From Bacteroidales bacterium UBA1735 (GTDB lineage Bacteria; Bacteroidota; Bacteroidia; Bacteroidales; Paludibacteraceae), in contig DCID01000016.1 of the NCBI GenBank assembly GCA_002315745.1, positions 80,402 through 144,401 of the forward strand: a DNA stretch of 64,000 bases, written 5' to 3'. Positions 26,815 to 35,960 of the stretch are shown in pieces. Position 1 is the stretch's first letter. Each line of letters starts with the position of its first letter. The notes below the pieces were generated by a model that had not been told where the DNA came from, did no database searches, and worked only from the letters and a program-made list of their open reading frames with translations. The position numbers and the translations under genes are program-made.

Positions 26815-27828
26815 ATGAAAGAGATCGATTGGTCTAAACTTACTTTTTCCTATACACCGACGGACTACATTGTTCGTTGTCACTATAAGGATGGGCATTG
26901 GTCAGCACCCTGTGCCACTGCCGACCCGACTATATCTATCCATGTAGCAGCCGCAGCGTTGCAGTATGCCCAGCAGGCTTTTGAGGGATTAAAAGCCTAT
27001 CGTCAGGCAGATGGATCGATTGCTATTTTCCGTCCCGAACTCAATGCAGCACGGATGCAGGCATCTGCCCGCGCGATGTACATGGCGGAGGTGCCGACGG
27101 AGTTGTTTATGGATGCCATCCAACTAGCTGTGATGAAGAACATCGATTACCTACCGCCTTATGGTACGGGGGCGACGATGTATATACGTCCCATCCTGTT
27201 TGGTACCACGCCCAAGGTGGGTGTTAGTCCGGCGAACGAGTTTGAGTTCTGCGTAGTAGTGACGCCTATTGGTTCCTATTATGCATGCGGATTCGGCACA
27301 ACACCGTTTGTGATCAATCGGCATATCGATCGAGCGGCACCGTTTGGAACGGGTGCGTATAAGGTCGGAGGGAACTACGCCTCCTCTTTTCGCGCCACCG
27401 AGCCTGCGCACGAAGCAGGTGTAGGGGTGGTGTTCTTAGATTCGGCGGAGCACCAGTACTTAGACGAATGTGGTGGGGCTAATATCTTCCTCGTGAAGGA
27501 CGGCACATATGTGACTCCTAAGTCGGACTCTATCCTACCATCGATTATCAATCGCACGCTCATGGAGTTATGTAGCGACATGGGGATAGGCGTAGAAGAG
27601 CGACGCATTGCTGTCACGGAGTTAGGTACATTCCAAGAAGCCGCATCCTGCGGTACAGGAGCCGCTATCTCGCCCATTAGTCGCATCATCGACCCGGATA
27701 ATGGTATCACATACGAGTATGGGGAGCAAGCGGGCGAAGTGTGCCAACGGCTGTATAAGGCGCTACGGGACATCCAGTTCGGGCGCGTAGCTGACCAGCA
27801 CCAATGGTGCTATATAATAAAATCGTAA
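26815..27828 (+). CDS. ilvE: Branched-chain-amino-acid aminotransferase
   Basis: Fold-type IV PLP enzyme that transfers the amino group in Leu, Ile and Val synthesis. F-E-G-L-K-A-Y-R, the PLP-lysine segment G-A-Y-K-V-G-G-N-Y-A and E-A-A-S-C-G-T-G-A are typical. 337 aa, type II length. It begins 2 nt after the ssb stop. Confidence 0.95.
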   Translation: MKEIDWSKLTFSYTPTDYIVRCHYKDGHWSAPCATADPTISIHVAAAALQYAQQAFEGLKAYRQADGSIAIFRPELNAARMQASARAMYMAEVPTELFMDAIQLAVMKNIDYLPPYGTGATMYIRPILFGTTPKVGVSPANEFEFCVVVTPIGSYYACGFGTTPFVINRHIDRAAPFGTGAYKVGGNYASSFRATEPAHEAGVGVVFLDSAEHQYLDECGGANIFLVKDGTYVTPKSDSILPSIINRTLMELCSDMGIGVEERRIAVTELGTFQEAASCGTGAAISPISRIIDPDNGITYEYGEQAGEVCQRLYKALRDIQFGRVADQHQWCYIIKS

Positions 27829-27853
27829 ATTGTAAATCCGTAAATTGTAAATC
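27824..27853 (+). repeat. 15-bp tandem junction repeat CGTAAATTGTAAATC x2
   Basis: Two perfect copies. The first contains the ilvE stop codon (27826-27828); the array ends 5 nt before the start codon of the POT transporter gene. Confidence 0.95.
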
Positions 27854-27858
27854 ATTTT

Positions 27859-29385
27859 ATGTTTAAGAATCAACCTAAGGGGCTATTTGCCCTCGCGCTC
27901 GCGAACACGGGCGAACGTTTTGGCTACTACACGATGTTAGCCGTTTTTGCGCTCTTTTTACGCGCTAATTTTGGTTTGGAACCAGAAGCTGCTGGACAGA
28001 TTTATGCAGGATTCTTAGCCTGCGTGTATTTTTTACCCATAGTGGGCGGTATCATCGCCGACAAGATTGGTTATGGTAGATGCGTAACGATGGGTATTCT
28101 CATCATGTTCGTAGGCTATGTGTGCCTCGCTATCCCATTGGGAGGAGACGGATTGGCCATGGGTACGATGATATTCGCGCTATTGCTCATCTCGTTCGGT
28201 ACAGGCTTATTCAAAGGTAACCTGCAAGTGATGGTAGGTAATCTATTCAACGAGCCCCAGTATGCGGATCGTCGTGATGCGGCCTTCTCGCTGTTCTATA
28301 TGGCCATTAACATTGGTGCTATGTTTGCCCCCACGGCAGCGGTCAAGATTATGATATGGGCACAAGATTATATGGGTGTGAGTGTGAATGATAGTTATCA
28401 CTTTGCCTTCATGGTAGCCTGTGCATCGTTGGTGCTCAGTATCATTATTTACTACGCCACACGTCCATGGTTCAAGCATGTAGAGAACTCGGTCAAGCAA
28501 GCCGCAGCCAGCGGCAAAGCCGTAGAGGAGTTAACCCCTGAGCAGACGAAGAAACGTATCATAGCCTTGTGCCTAGTGTATGCGGTGGTGATCTTCTTCT
28601 GGATGGCATTCCACCAGAATGGACTGACCCTCACATTCTTCGCCAACGAGTTCGTTGACCCCTGCATAACGGGCGTACAGACCATGGCGTTTGATATCAT
28701 GAACTTGGTATTATTGGTAGTGATTGTGTATGGTTTATTTGGTCTGTTCCAGAGCGAGAAAACGCAAGGTAAGGTCATCTCGGGAAGTGCCATCGTAGCC
28801 GCCGCCGCCATCCTGCTATATAAGTACACACAGATATCCCCCGAAGGTATCTCTATTTCAGCACCTATCTTCCAACAGTTCAACCCCTTCTATGTGGTAG
28901 CGTTGACGCCTGTGTCTATGGCTATTTTTGGTGCCTTAGCACGCAAGGGCAAAGAGCCTTCTGCACCCCGCAAGATTGCATATGGTATGGTAGTAGCCGC
29001 AGCCGCTTACTTACTGATGGCTATTTGCTCCATTGGTTTGGCGACCCCCAACGAGCAAGAGTTGGCACGTTTAGCCGATGGTGGTGATTTGGTCAACGCC
29101 AATGTGCTGATTGCCACCTATCTGATTCTAACTTTTGGAGAGTTGTTACTCAGCCCTATGGGTATATCGTTTGTCACCAAAGTTGCGCCACCTAAGTATC
29201 AAGGTATGATGATGGGCGGATGGTTCGTAGCCACGGCTATTGGTAACTATCTAGTGAGCGTAGGAAGTGATTTATGGGGAGATATCCCATTGTGGGGCGT
29301 ATGGAGCGTGTTCATCGGCGTATGCGGTATCGCAGCCATCTTCATGTTTAGCATGATGAAGAAGTTAGAAGATGCAACGAAGTGA
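27859..29385 (+). CDS. POT/PTR2-family proton-dependent peptide transporter
   Basis: 508 aa with about 12-14 transmembrane helices. E-R-F-G-Y-Y-T-M near residue 19 is the ExxER-like proton-coupling segment of POT transporters, followed by the G-G-I-I-A-D signature; F-F-W-M-A-F-H-Q-N-G and the C-terminal L-L-S-P-M-G region also fit. Imports di- or tripeptides. The leader holds the 15-bp tandem repeat. Confidence 0.92.
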   Translation: MFKNQPKGLFALALANTGERFGYYTMLAVFALFLRANFGLEPEAAGQIYAGFLACVYFLPIVGGIIADKIGYGRCVTMGILIMFVGYVCLAIPLGGDGLAMGTMIFALLLISFGTGLFKGNLQVMVGNLFNEPQYADRRDAAFSLFYMAINIGAMFAPTAAVKIMIWAQDYMGVSVNDSYHFAFMVACASLVLSIIIYYATRPWFKHVENSVKQAAASGKAVEELTPEQTKKRIIALCLVYAVVIFFWMAFHQNGLTLTFFANEFVDPCITGVQTMAFDIMNLVLLVVIVYGLFGLFQSEKTQGKVISGSAIVAAAAILLYKYTQISPEGISISAPIFQQFNPFYVVALTPVSMAIFGALARKGKEPSAPRKIAYGMVVAAAAYLLMAICSIGLATPNEQELARLADGGDLVNANVLIATYLILTFGELLLSPMGISFVTKVAPPKYQGMMMGGWFVATAIGNYLVSVGSDLWGDIPLWGVWSVFIGVCGIAAIFMFSMMKKLEDATK

Positions 29386-29406
29386 TTTTAGATAATTGAG
29401 CCATTT

Positions 29407-29958
29407 ATGAAAAACGAGTTATTACATATAGCGGAATACATCGAGTCGCTGGAAGCGCGTATTGCTGCATTGGAGGCACAGGCGAAAGAGTTCGAGGCAC
29501 GGGCGAAGGAGTTAGAAAGCAAAGTCAACGAGTTAGAGGCACAGCCTGTTCCGACCGTAGTATTGCCTACGGAGGAGACCCCTGCTAAGGAGACCCCTGT
29601 TGACCCTGTTCAGCAGATCGATGAGCAGTTAGAACAAGAAATAAAAATGGCCACCTTAGAGGCTCGCATCATTGACTTGGAAGTTAAACAGGAAGAGCAT
29701 CAAGAGGCTGTCAAGAGTGCCGTCAATGGGGCTCCTATCAGTGACCTGCGCCATGCGATCTCGTTAGGTGATCGATTCCTGTTCCAACGCGAGTTGTTCG
29801 AACAGAATGGTGAGTTGATGCAAAAGACCCTGGAAGCGCTCAATGAGTTGCCTAACTTAGACAGTGCCCTCGCGTACATAGATAAGCATTTTGGTTCGTG
29901 GGACAAAGACTCCACCGCCTACCAATTGTTCTACACTATCCTGCAACGCCGCTTCTAA
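29407..29958 (+). CDS. Coiled-coil protein of unknown function, Bacteroidota-type
   Basis: 183 aa. Residues 8-45 form a heptad coiled coil rich in L-E-A and A-K-E-L-E; a Pro/Thr linker follows; a second helical part (80-105) leads to a conserved C-terminal domain I-S-L-G-D-R-F-L-F-Q-R-E-L-F through to Q-R-R-F. That C-terminal pattern is, from memory, shared by many unnamed Bacteroidales proteins. No enzyme motif is visible. It sits between a peptide transporter and rsmI. Confidence 0.75.
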   Translation: MKNELLHIAEYIESLEARIAALEAQAKEFEARAKELESKVNELEAQPVPTVVLPTEETPAKETPVDPVQQIDEQLEQEIKMATLEARIIDLEVKQEEHQEAVKSAVNGAPISDLRHAISLGDRFLFQRELFEQNGELMQKTLEALNELPNLDSALAYIDKHFGSWDKDSTAYQLFYTILQRRF

Positions 29959-29960
29959 AT

Positions 29961-29995
29961 CGTCAATCGTACATCGTCAATCGTACATCGTACAT
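29961..29995 (+). repeat. 14-bp tandem junction repeat CGTCAATCGTACAT x2.5
   Basis: Two full copies and a 7-bp half copy (CGTACAT) whose AT overlaps the rsmI start codon. It begins 2 nt after the stop of the coiled-coil gene. Confidence 0.95.
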
Positions 29996-30683
29996 GTTAT
30001 ATGTTGTTCCGACACCGGTAGGTAATCTCGAAGACATCACGCTTCGGGCATTGCGTGTGCTAAAAGAGGTCGATTTGATTCTCGCCGAGGACACACGTAC
30101 CTCGTCTGTATTGCTCAAACACTACGATATACACACGCCGTTGCGTTCGCATCATAAGTTCAATGAGCATGAGACATCGGACGCTATGGCCGAAGAGATC
30201 ATGGCTGGACGGAATGTGGCATTGATCTCCGATGCAGGCACACCGGGCATATCGGATCCAGGGTTCATGCTCGTTCGTGCCTGTGTAGAACGCGGAGTAG
30301 AAGTGCAATGTCTGCCCGGTGCCACGGCTTTCGTTCCGGCATTAGTGGATAGCGGGTTGCCGTGTGACCGATTCTATTTCGAAGGTTTCTTACCGCAGAA
30401 GAAAGGGCGTCAAACACGCTTGCAACAGTTAGCCAAGCAGGAGCACACCATCATCATCTATGAATCTCCGTTCCGATTGGTTAAGACCTTGGAGCAATTA
30501 GGGGAGTTCTTGGGCAAAGACAGACGCGCCTCCGTCAGTCGTGAGATATCGAAGAAGTTTGAAGACACGCAACGTGGCACACTCGCCGAGTTAGCGGAGC
30601 ACTATAAGAAGATGCCACCCAAGGGGGAGATCGTGATGATTGTAGAAGGCAGAACAGATAAAAAAACAGAAGAAGATGAGTAA
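29994..30683 (+). CDS. rsmI: 16S rRNA (cytidine1402-2'-O)-methyltransferase
   Basis: Tetrapyrrole-methylase fold; N-terminus MLYVVPTPVGNLEDITLRA, then L-A-E-D-T-R-T-S, I-S-D-A-G-T-P-G-I-S-D-P-G and Y-E-S-P-F-R are hallmarks. The ATG at 29994 is used because it gives the canonical N-terminus; the longer open frame runs back through the repeat and the previous gene. 229 aa. It overlaps the next gene by 8 nt. Confidence 0.96.
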   Translation: MLYVVPTPVGNLEDITLRALRVLKEVDLILAEDTRTSSVLLKHYDIHTPLRSHHKFNEHETSDAMAEEIMAGRNVALISDAGTPGISDPGFMLVRACVERGVEVQCLPGATAFVPALVDSGLPCDRFYFEGFLPQKKGRQTRLQQLAKQEHTIIIYESPFRLVKTLEQLGEFLGKDRRASVSREISKKFEDTQRGTLAELAEHYKKMPPKGEIVMIVEGRTDKKTEEDE

Positions 30684-32121
30684 TCTACAAGGTTTAGCCA
30701 AAGATACTGCCATTTATGGCATTTCGTCTATTGTGGGCAAGTTCCTCAATTACTTGCTAGTACCATTGTACACCTACGTGCTTCAACGCACGGCGGACTA
30801 TGGTATAGTGACGAACTTGTATGCATGGACCGCGTTGCTACTCGTTATACTGACCTATGGCATGGAGACGGGGTTCTTCCGATTTGCCAATCGAGACGAT
30901 TATGATGCACCATCCGTCTATCGCACTTCGTTTATGGCGTTACTCACGACCAGTGCCATCTTCGCCGTGCTATGCGTGATCTTCCAGCACCCTATCGCTA
31001 ATGCGATGGGCTATGCGGGGCATGCCGATTTTATTGCGATGATGGCAGTGACGGTGGCTTTGGATGCGTTTGCCTCTATTCCGTTTGCGTACTTGCGTTA
31101 CCAGAAAAGGCCTATCACCTTCGCCGTACTCAAACTGCTATTCGTGATACTGAACATCGCGTTTAATATCCTCTTCCTGATCGTGTTGGGACTGCGCGAT
31201 GTGCATTATGTGTTCCTTAGTAACATCTTAGCGACCGCTATACAGACGCTGATCTTGTTACCCTTCACCCTACCCCGCCATGGTCACTTCTCGCTCACGA
31301 CCCTACGAGAGATGGTGCGTTATTCATTGCCACTACTGATATTAGGCATAGCGGGTATCATGAACCAAACGATAGACCGAATCATCTTCCCGTACCTATA
31401 CGCGGGCGCGGATGCGGACGCGCAGTTAGGTATATATGGAGCGTGCTTCAAGGTCGCTATGGTGATGATGATGTTCACGCAGGCTTTCCGCTATGCGTAC
31501 GAGCCTTTCGTTTTTGCCAAGCACAAAGATAAGCAATCGGTGGAGGCTTATGCAGATGCGATGAAGTACTATATTCTGTTTTCGTACCTCATTCTGCTCT
31601 GTGTGATTGTGTATCTAGATATCTTCAAGTACATCATTGGCAGCGCCTATTGGGAGGGGTTACGCATAGTGCCGGTGGTACTATGGACATATATCTTCCA
31701 AGGGATCTATTTTAATCTCTCTTTCTGGTACAAGTTGACGGACGAGACCAAGTATGGTGCTATCTTCTCGCTGATTGGATTAGCCATCACCTTGGTGTTA
31801 CAGATCGTAGGAGTGCCCCGTATTGGTTATTGGGCATCATGCGGCAGCAGTTTAGTGTGCTACTTCGTGATCATGCTCATCAGTTACTTAGTAGGGCGCA
31901 AGCATCTGAATGTCCCCTATGATCTTCGTCGAATAGGGTTATATACGGGTGTGATAGTGGTGCTCTTAGCCGCCTACTATGCTTGCGCGGCATTACTTCC
32001 GTCCATCTGTTCTCTGTCCACGACGCTCTACAAGATGAGCTTTGGTACCATCTTGATCATCGTCTACGCGCTCATTGCTTATCGCTGGGATATACGGTCT
32101 ATCCTTCCTCATCGCAAGTAG
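30676..32121 (+). CDS. Polysaccharide biosynthesis flippase (MOP/Wzx-like)
   Basis: 481 aa with 12-14 hydrophobic helices. The start K-D-T-A-I-Y-G-I-S-S-I-V-G-K-F-L-N and the Arg-rich loops match oligosaccharide flippases that move lipid-linked sugars across the inner membrane. It starts within the rsmI 3' end. No glycosyltransferase cluster is adjacent, so the sugar substrate is unknown. Confidence 0.85.
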   Translation: MSNLQGLAKDTAIYGISSIVGKFLNYLLVPLYTYVLQRTADYGIVTNLYAWTALLLVILTYGMETGFFRFANRDDYDAPSVYRTSFMALLTTSAIFAVLCVIFQHPIANAMGYAGHADFIAMMAVTVALDAFASIPFAYLRYQKRPITFAVLKLLFVILNIAFNILFLIVLGLRDVHYVFLSNILATAIQTLILLPFTLPRHGHFSLTTLREMVRYSLPLLILGIAGIMNQTIDRIIFPYLYAGADADAQLGIYGACFKVAMVMMMFTQAFRYAYEPFVFAKHKDKQSVEAYADAMKYYILFSYLILLCVIVYLDIFKYIIGSAYWEGLRIVPVVLWTYIFQGIYFNLSFWYKLTDETKYGAIFSLIGLAITLVLQIVGVPRIGYWASCGSSLVCYFVIMLISYLVGRKHLNVPYDLRRIGLYTGVIVVLLAAYYACAALLPSICSLSTTLYKMSFGTILIIVYALIAYRWDIRSILPHRK

Positions 32122-32122
32122 T

Positions 32123-32593
32123 ATGAAGATTAGTCTCTTAGTCGTTGGAAAGACGATGGATAGTCGTCTAGTAGCGCTGATAGACGAATATCAGCAGCGT
32201 CTCAAGCACTATATATCGTTTGAGATGGTGGTCATACCCGAATTGCGCAACGCGAAGAATATGACCATGGAGCAGATCAAACAAAGTGAGGGCGAACTCA
32301 TACTACGGGCTGTGACGCCTGCCACCGATGTGGTGCTATTGGACGAGCATGGGCACGAGTATAGGTCGATTGAATTAGCGGACTATCTACAGAAAAAAAT
32401 GTCCGCCGGACGCGACTTGATGTTCGTGGTCGGCGGAGCATACGGGTTCTCCCCAGCAGTATATGAGCGAGCCAATGGTAAGATCAGTTTGAGTCAACTC
32501 ACTTTCTCTCACCAGATGATTCGGCTACTATTTGTGGAACAGCTCTATCGGGCAATGACCATCCTGCGCGGCGAGCCATACCATCACGAATAG
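32123..32593 (+). CDS. rlmH: 23S rRNA (pseudouridine1915-N3)-methyltransferase
   Basis: SPOUT methyltransferase; L-D-E-H-G, F-V-V-G-G-A-Y-G-F and the C-terminal L-S-Q-L-T-F-S-H-Q-M-I-R-L-L-F-V-E-Q-L-Y-R-A segment are diagnostic. 156 aa; the ATG at 32123 is 2 nt after the flippase stop. The last 66 bp are antisense to the end of the convergent EF-hand membrane protein gene. Confidence 0.96.
   Translation: MKISLLVVGKTMDSRLVALIDEYQQRLKHYISFEMVVIPELRNAKNMTMEQIKQSEGELILRAVTPATDVVLLDEHGHEYRSIELADYLQKKMSAGRDLMFVVGGAYGFSPAVYERANGKISLSQLTFSHQMIRLLFVEQLYRAMTILRGEPYHHE
32393..32411 (-). terminator. Possible weak terminator for the EF-hand gene inside rlmH
   Basis: On the minus strand GTCCGGCGGAC, then A and seven Ts. 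The stem is only 4-5 bp and lies 117 nt past the stop, so it is weaker than the embedded terminators at 13655 and 21574. Confidence 0.35.
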
Positions 32594-34195
32594 CGCCGTC
32601 ACGATAGCCAACGATAAGACCGCTATTGCCCATTTACGTCCCTTACTCATTTTGCGTTTAAACGGATCCTGCAGTTTAGTCATCGGGAACTGCACTTGCT
32701 CAGTCAAGGTAGCGCCAAAGAGCACGTTGACCATTGCATCTGCGTTGATCGCCCAGCCATTGGCATTGAGGATCGGCGCTAAGTTGCGACGATGCAATTT
32801 GATGGCAGCAATGAGCATCGATGGCCCCGAAACGACGAGGATCAGACCTACTATCCAAGCCAAGAGGTTATACCAAGGCATGCTGTTGATACCACCAGCC
32901 AAGTTGCTTAAGAACGAGCCTATATAGCCAACCGCCATACCTATGGCAGCAAATATACCGGCGAACTTAGCGATATCGAAAGGTTGCGGTTTGTTATCCT
33001 CTTTTTTCTGCTCCGTTCCTAAGTTATCCACATGCTCTTGTGTCTGCGTGGTGATATCGTCAAACATTTTCTTATCCTTCTCTGCGGCGGACTTATTCAC
33101 TAGATCGGTGATCCATTGTCCCAACTTACGATACGGGCTCCAGAAAGCCTGTTTGATGGAGATAGGGTTATCGATCACTTTAACGACGGTCGCATCCCAA
33201 TCGTTGCCCTGACGGTCATAGAAGATCGCGTTCTTGCCCACCGTTAGGTTCTTGATATCACCGGCGGTCACGGCTGCCACGATAGTCATCGTCTTAGACA
33301 ACACCTTATTCACACAGTCGCAGTAAACCAAGAACATGCCACTAGCTGCCGCCTGCGCATTCTGCTTCGCCATATCATTCACTTGGATACAGAGATAGCA
33401 GGCACGTTGGTCAATGATGAGGGTACCGGCCTGGAAGATGGCTTGCTTTTGGCGGTCGTAGAAATCGCTCCATGTCACGAAATTACGTAACAACTTATAG
33501 AAATCGCGATGCAATAGCAACAACTTATACAGATCCTGGTAAGGAGCATGAACAGCAGCCACAGCGGCTGCGTTACGTGCTGTCACATCGGCCTTAGCCT
33601 GATCATAGGCAGCAATTTTCTCCCCCATAGTCACAAACTCTTTCTCGCTTAGGCCGGGTTTAGCCATATCTTCTGGGATAGTTGCCAATCCCACTTTCTG
33701 CAAACGCGCTAAGCGGAAATATTGCGTATAGGCATCCTGTTGCTCCTTATATGCCGCCATTACCTCGTCGGCATAAGGTGCTGCGGGTGCAGCCTCTTCA
33801 TCCACTGTCGCCGCAGCCATAACGGCTTCCACTTCGCTCAGATGGATCTCTTTCTGTCCCTTAGGCGCTATCTGTTTAGCCATCTTCGCGATAGCCTCAT
33901 CATTGATACTATCTATGGCGATATAGTCCTCCTGACGCAACAAACCATCTACATTGTGCAGTCGTTGGCACAACCACTCGCCGGAGGCGATCACCTCTTC
34001 GACATGCAATAAGCCATCGCCACTAACATCCATCAGTCGCAGACTGCGCTCGTCCATCTCTAAGCCTATAACGGGACAAGAGAGGACAGTCCACATTTTC
34101 TTATCCAACTCACCTAAGTGACGAATATCCTCGCCACTGGTCATACGTACACGCGTAGTACCACCTACGCTCACAAAGTTCCATTTGTATGCCAT
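32528..34195 (-). CDS. Membrane protein with EF-hand-like loop, unknown function
   Basis: About 555 aa. An EF-hand-like loop D-V-S-G-D-G-L-L-H-V-E-E lies near residues 55-70. A long Ala-rich helical middle follows (about 130-330). Near the C-terminus are two hydrophobic segments around F-A-G-I-F-A-A-I-G-M-A-V-G-Y-I-G and L-L-A-W-I-V-G-L-I-L-V-V-S-G, a conserved-looking N-G-W-A-I-N-A-D-A-M-V-N segment, and a final helix. The start could be ATG 34201 or 34195; the latter gives MAYKWNF. I recognise the overall pattern as a conserved unnamed family but cannot give a function. Single-gene unit with its own promoter. Confidence 0.75.
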   Translation of the reverse strand: MAYKWNFVSVGGTTRVRMTSGEDIRHLGELDKKMWTVLSCPVIGLEMDERSLRLMDVSGDGLLHVEEVIASGEWLCQRLHNVDGLLRQEDYIAIDSINDEAIAKMAKQIAPKGQKEIHLSEVEAVMAAATVDEEAAPAAPYADEVMAAYKEQQDAYTQYFRLARLQKVGLATIPEDMAKPGLSEKEFVTMGEKIAAYDQAKADVTARNAAAVAAVHAPYQDLYKLLLLHRDFYKLLRNFVTWSDFYDRQKQAIFQAGTLIIDQRACYLCIQVNDMAKQNAQAAASGMFLVYCDCVNKVLSKTMTIVAAVTAGDIKNLTVGKNAIFYDRQGNDWDATVVKVIDNPISIKQAFWSPYRKLGQWITDLVNKSAAEKDKKMFDDITTQTQEHVDNLGTEQKKEDNKPQPFDIAKFAGIFAAIGMAVGYIGSFLSNLAGGINSMPWYNLLAWIVGLILVVSGPSMLIAAIKLHRRNLAPILNANGWAINADAMVNVLFGATLTEQVQFPMTKLQDPFKRKMSKGRKWAIAVLSLAIVTALFVMVWLAAQDGHCPIELFHK

Positions 34196-34217
34196 AATCA
34201 TTATTTATTAAACGCTA

Positions 34218-34249
34218 CAAAGGTATAGTTTTTCGCCCAATTATCCAAA
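34218..34249 (-). promoter_or_regulatory. -33/-7 promoter for the EF-hand membrane protein gene
   Basis: -7 box TACCTTTG (34218-34225), 20-bp spacer, -33 box TTTG (34246-34249), minus strand. Confidence 0.83.
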
Positions 34250-34317
34250 TATATGAGGCTCTTTTTACACTTTTTGAACTTTTTCTACCTATTTATCCCG
34301 AAAAAATCGGGACAAGT

Positions 34318-34349
34318 CTTGCATATATCAAAAAAAAACGTTATCTTTG
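34318..34349 (+). promoter_or_regulatory. -33/-7 promoter for the MBL-fold hydrolase operon
   Basis: CTTG (34318-34321), 20-bp spacer, TATCTTTG (34342-34349). Predicted transcription start is about 10 nt before the start codon. Confidence 0.83.
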
Positions 34350-34365
34350 CGCGATTTTTTGTGTG

Positions 34366-35199
34366 ATGGCAGCTGTCAATCTCATATTTAGAAGTTTCGG
34401 AAGCGGAAGTAGTGGAAACTGCTACTACTTAGGTACGAAATATTCCGGTGTCCTTATCGACGCAGGTGTTTCGGCGCGTATGATTCAGAAATTACTGAAG
34501 GAGATGGATTTGGATTTGCGTAATATCATGGCTGTCTTAGTCACCCATGACCATGCGGATCATATCCGTGCCGTCGGTACCTTAGGGGAGAAGTTCCATA
34601 TTCCTATCTATGCGACTCACGAGATCCATGATGGTATTGACCGCAACTATGGTGTCCATGAGAAACTGAAGAATTTCCGTCGTTTCTTTGAGAAAGAGAC
34701 CGAGTGGGATCTGAACGGCATGACCATTAACACGTTCACCGTATCTCACGATGCGACCGACTGTGTGGGTTATGTCATCGACTATTGTGGGCAACGGTTT
34801 ATGATCGCTACAGACTGCGGTATGCCGAGTGAGAAGATGGAGGAGTACATACGGACGGCTAACCATATCGTGATTGAGGCTAACCACGACGAGCACCTAT
34901 TGCTCAACGGTTTATACCCCACTTATCTGAAAGAGCGCATCTTATCCCCCACCGGGCATCAAAGTAACGAGACTTGTGCGGATCTATTGCAACGCAATTA
35001 CCACGAGGGCTTGCACAATATCTTCCTATGCCACCTCTCGCATGAGAATAACACGCCAGAGATAGCCTACTACACCATCACCGAAGCGCTCAAAAAGAAG
35101 GGCATACGGATACCGGAAGATGTGTTTGTCAAGTCGTTGGCACGTACGGAGCCCTCGAAGACTTTTATTTTAGACGATTATCCAAACGTAGAAATATAG
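34366..35199 (+). CDS. MBL-fold metallo-hydrolase, YycJ/WalJ-like
   Basis: F-R-S-F-G-S-G-S-S-G-N-C-Y-Y at the N-terminus and the metal motif T-H-D-H-A-D-H are characteristic of the YycJ/WalJ branch of metallo-beta-lactamase-fold proteins, thought to act as nucleases or phosphodiesterases. Start ATG 34366 (GTG at 34363 directly before it is possible). 277-278 aa. First gene of a three-gene unit with a mannosyltransferase and an M23 peptidase. Confidence 0.9.
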   Translation: MAAVNLIFRSFGSGSSGNCYYLGTKYSGVLIDAGVSARMIQKLLKEMDLDLRNIMAVLVTHDHADHIRAVGTLGEKFHIPIYATHEIHDGIDRNYGVHEKLKNFRRFFEKETEWDLNGMTINTFTVSHDATDCVGYVIDYCGQRFMIATDCGMPSEKMEEYIRTANHIVIEANHDEHLLLNGLYPTYLKERILSPTGHQSNETCADLLQRNYHEGLHNIFLCHLSHENNTPEIAYYTITEALKKKGIRIPEDVFVKSLARTEPSKTFILDDYPNVEI

Positions 35200-35200
35200 T

Positions 35201-35941
35201 ATGGAAAAGAAACTGGTCATTATCCCAACGTATAACGAGAAGGAAAACATTGATGCCATTATCCATGCGGTGATGGAGTTGCCCTTGGCATGTCATATCC
35301 TCATCATTGATGATGGTTCGCCCGATGGCACTGCTGATATAGTCAAGGGGTTACAGAAGGAGTTCAAGGATCGTCTCTTCTTAGTGCAGCGTGCTGGCAA
35401 GCAAGGTTTAGGCACCGCCTATATCTGTGGTTTTAAGTGGGCGATTGAGCACCAATATGATTACATCTTCGAGATGGATGCGGACTTCAGTCACAACCCC
35501 AATGACCTACTCAAACTATACGATGCATGTGCTAATCAGGGAGCCGATGTGGCTATTGGTAGCCGTTACGTGAGTGGGGTAAATGTGGTCAATTGGCCTA
35601 TGGGACGCGTACTGATGAGTTACTTCGCTTCGATCTATGTACGCACCGTGTTAGGGGTAGATATCCATGACACGACTGCGGGCTTCAAATGCTACCGCCG
35701 TCAGGTATTAGAGACCATCGAGTTGGATAAGATACATTTCAAGGGCTATGCCTTCCAAATAGAGATGAAGTTCACCGCCTATAAGTGCGGTTTCAAAGTG
35801 GTCGAAGTGCCTATTGTCTTCGTCAATCGCGTATTGGGCACGAGTAAGATGTCCGGAGGTATCTTCTCCGAAGCATTGCTCGGTGTGATACGCCTCAAAG
35901 TGAACTCGTGGTTCAGAAAATATCCACAGAAGAAAGTTTAG
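35201..35941 (+). CDS. Polyprenol monophosphomannose synthase (GT2)
   Basis: 246 aa single-domain glycosyltransferase: P-T-Y-N-E-K-E-N, I-I-D-D-G-S-P-D-G-T, E-M-D-A-D-F-S-H-N-P, S-R-Y-V-S-G and F-K-C-Y-R-R. The D-A-D-F-S-H pattern is typical of dolichyl/polyprenyl-phosphate mannose synthases. There is no C-terminal membrane segment, so it is the soluble type. The mannosyl-lipid may feed protein O-glycosylation, which is widespread in Bacteroidota. One base separates it from the previous stop. Confidence 0.92.
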   Translation: MEKKLVIIPTYNEKENIDAIIHAVMELPLACHILIIDDGSPDGTADIVKGLQKEFKDRLFLVQRAGKQGLGTAYICGFKWAIEHQYDYIFEMDADFSHNPNDLLKLYDACANQGADVAIGSRYVSGVNVVNWPMGRVLMSYFASIYVRTVLGVDIHDTTAGFKCYRRQVLETIELDKIHFKGYAFQIEMKFTAYKCGFKVVEVPIVFVNRVLGTSKMSGGIFSEALLGVIRLKVNSWFRKYPQKKV

Positions 35942-35960
35942 AGTTTAGAGGTTAGAGGTT
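35941..35960 (+). repeat. 7-bp junction repeat GAGKTTA x2.9
   Basis: GAGTTTA, GAGGTTA, GAGGTT fill the whole spacer; the first G is the last base of the mannosyltransferase TAG stop. Confidence 0.85.
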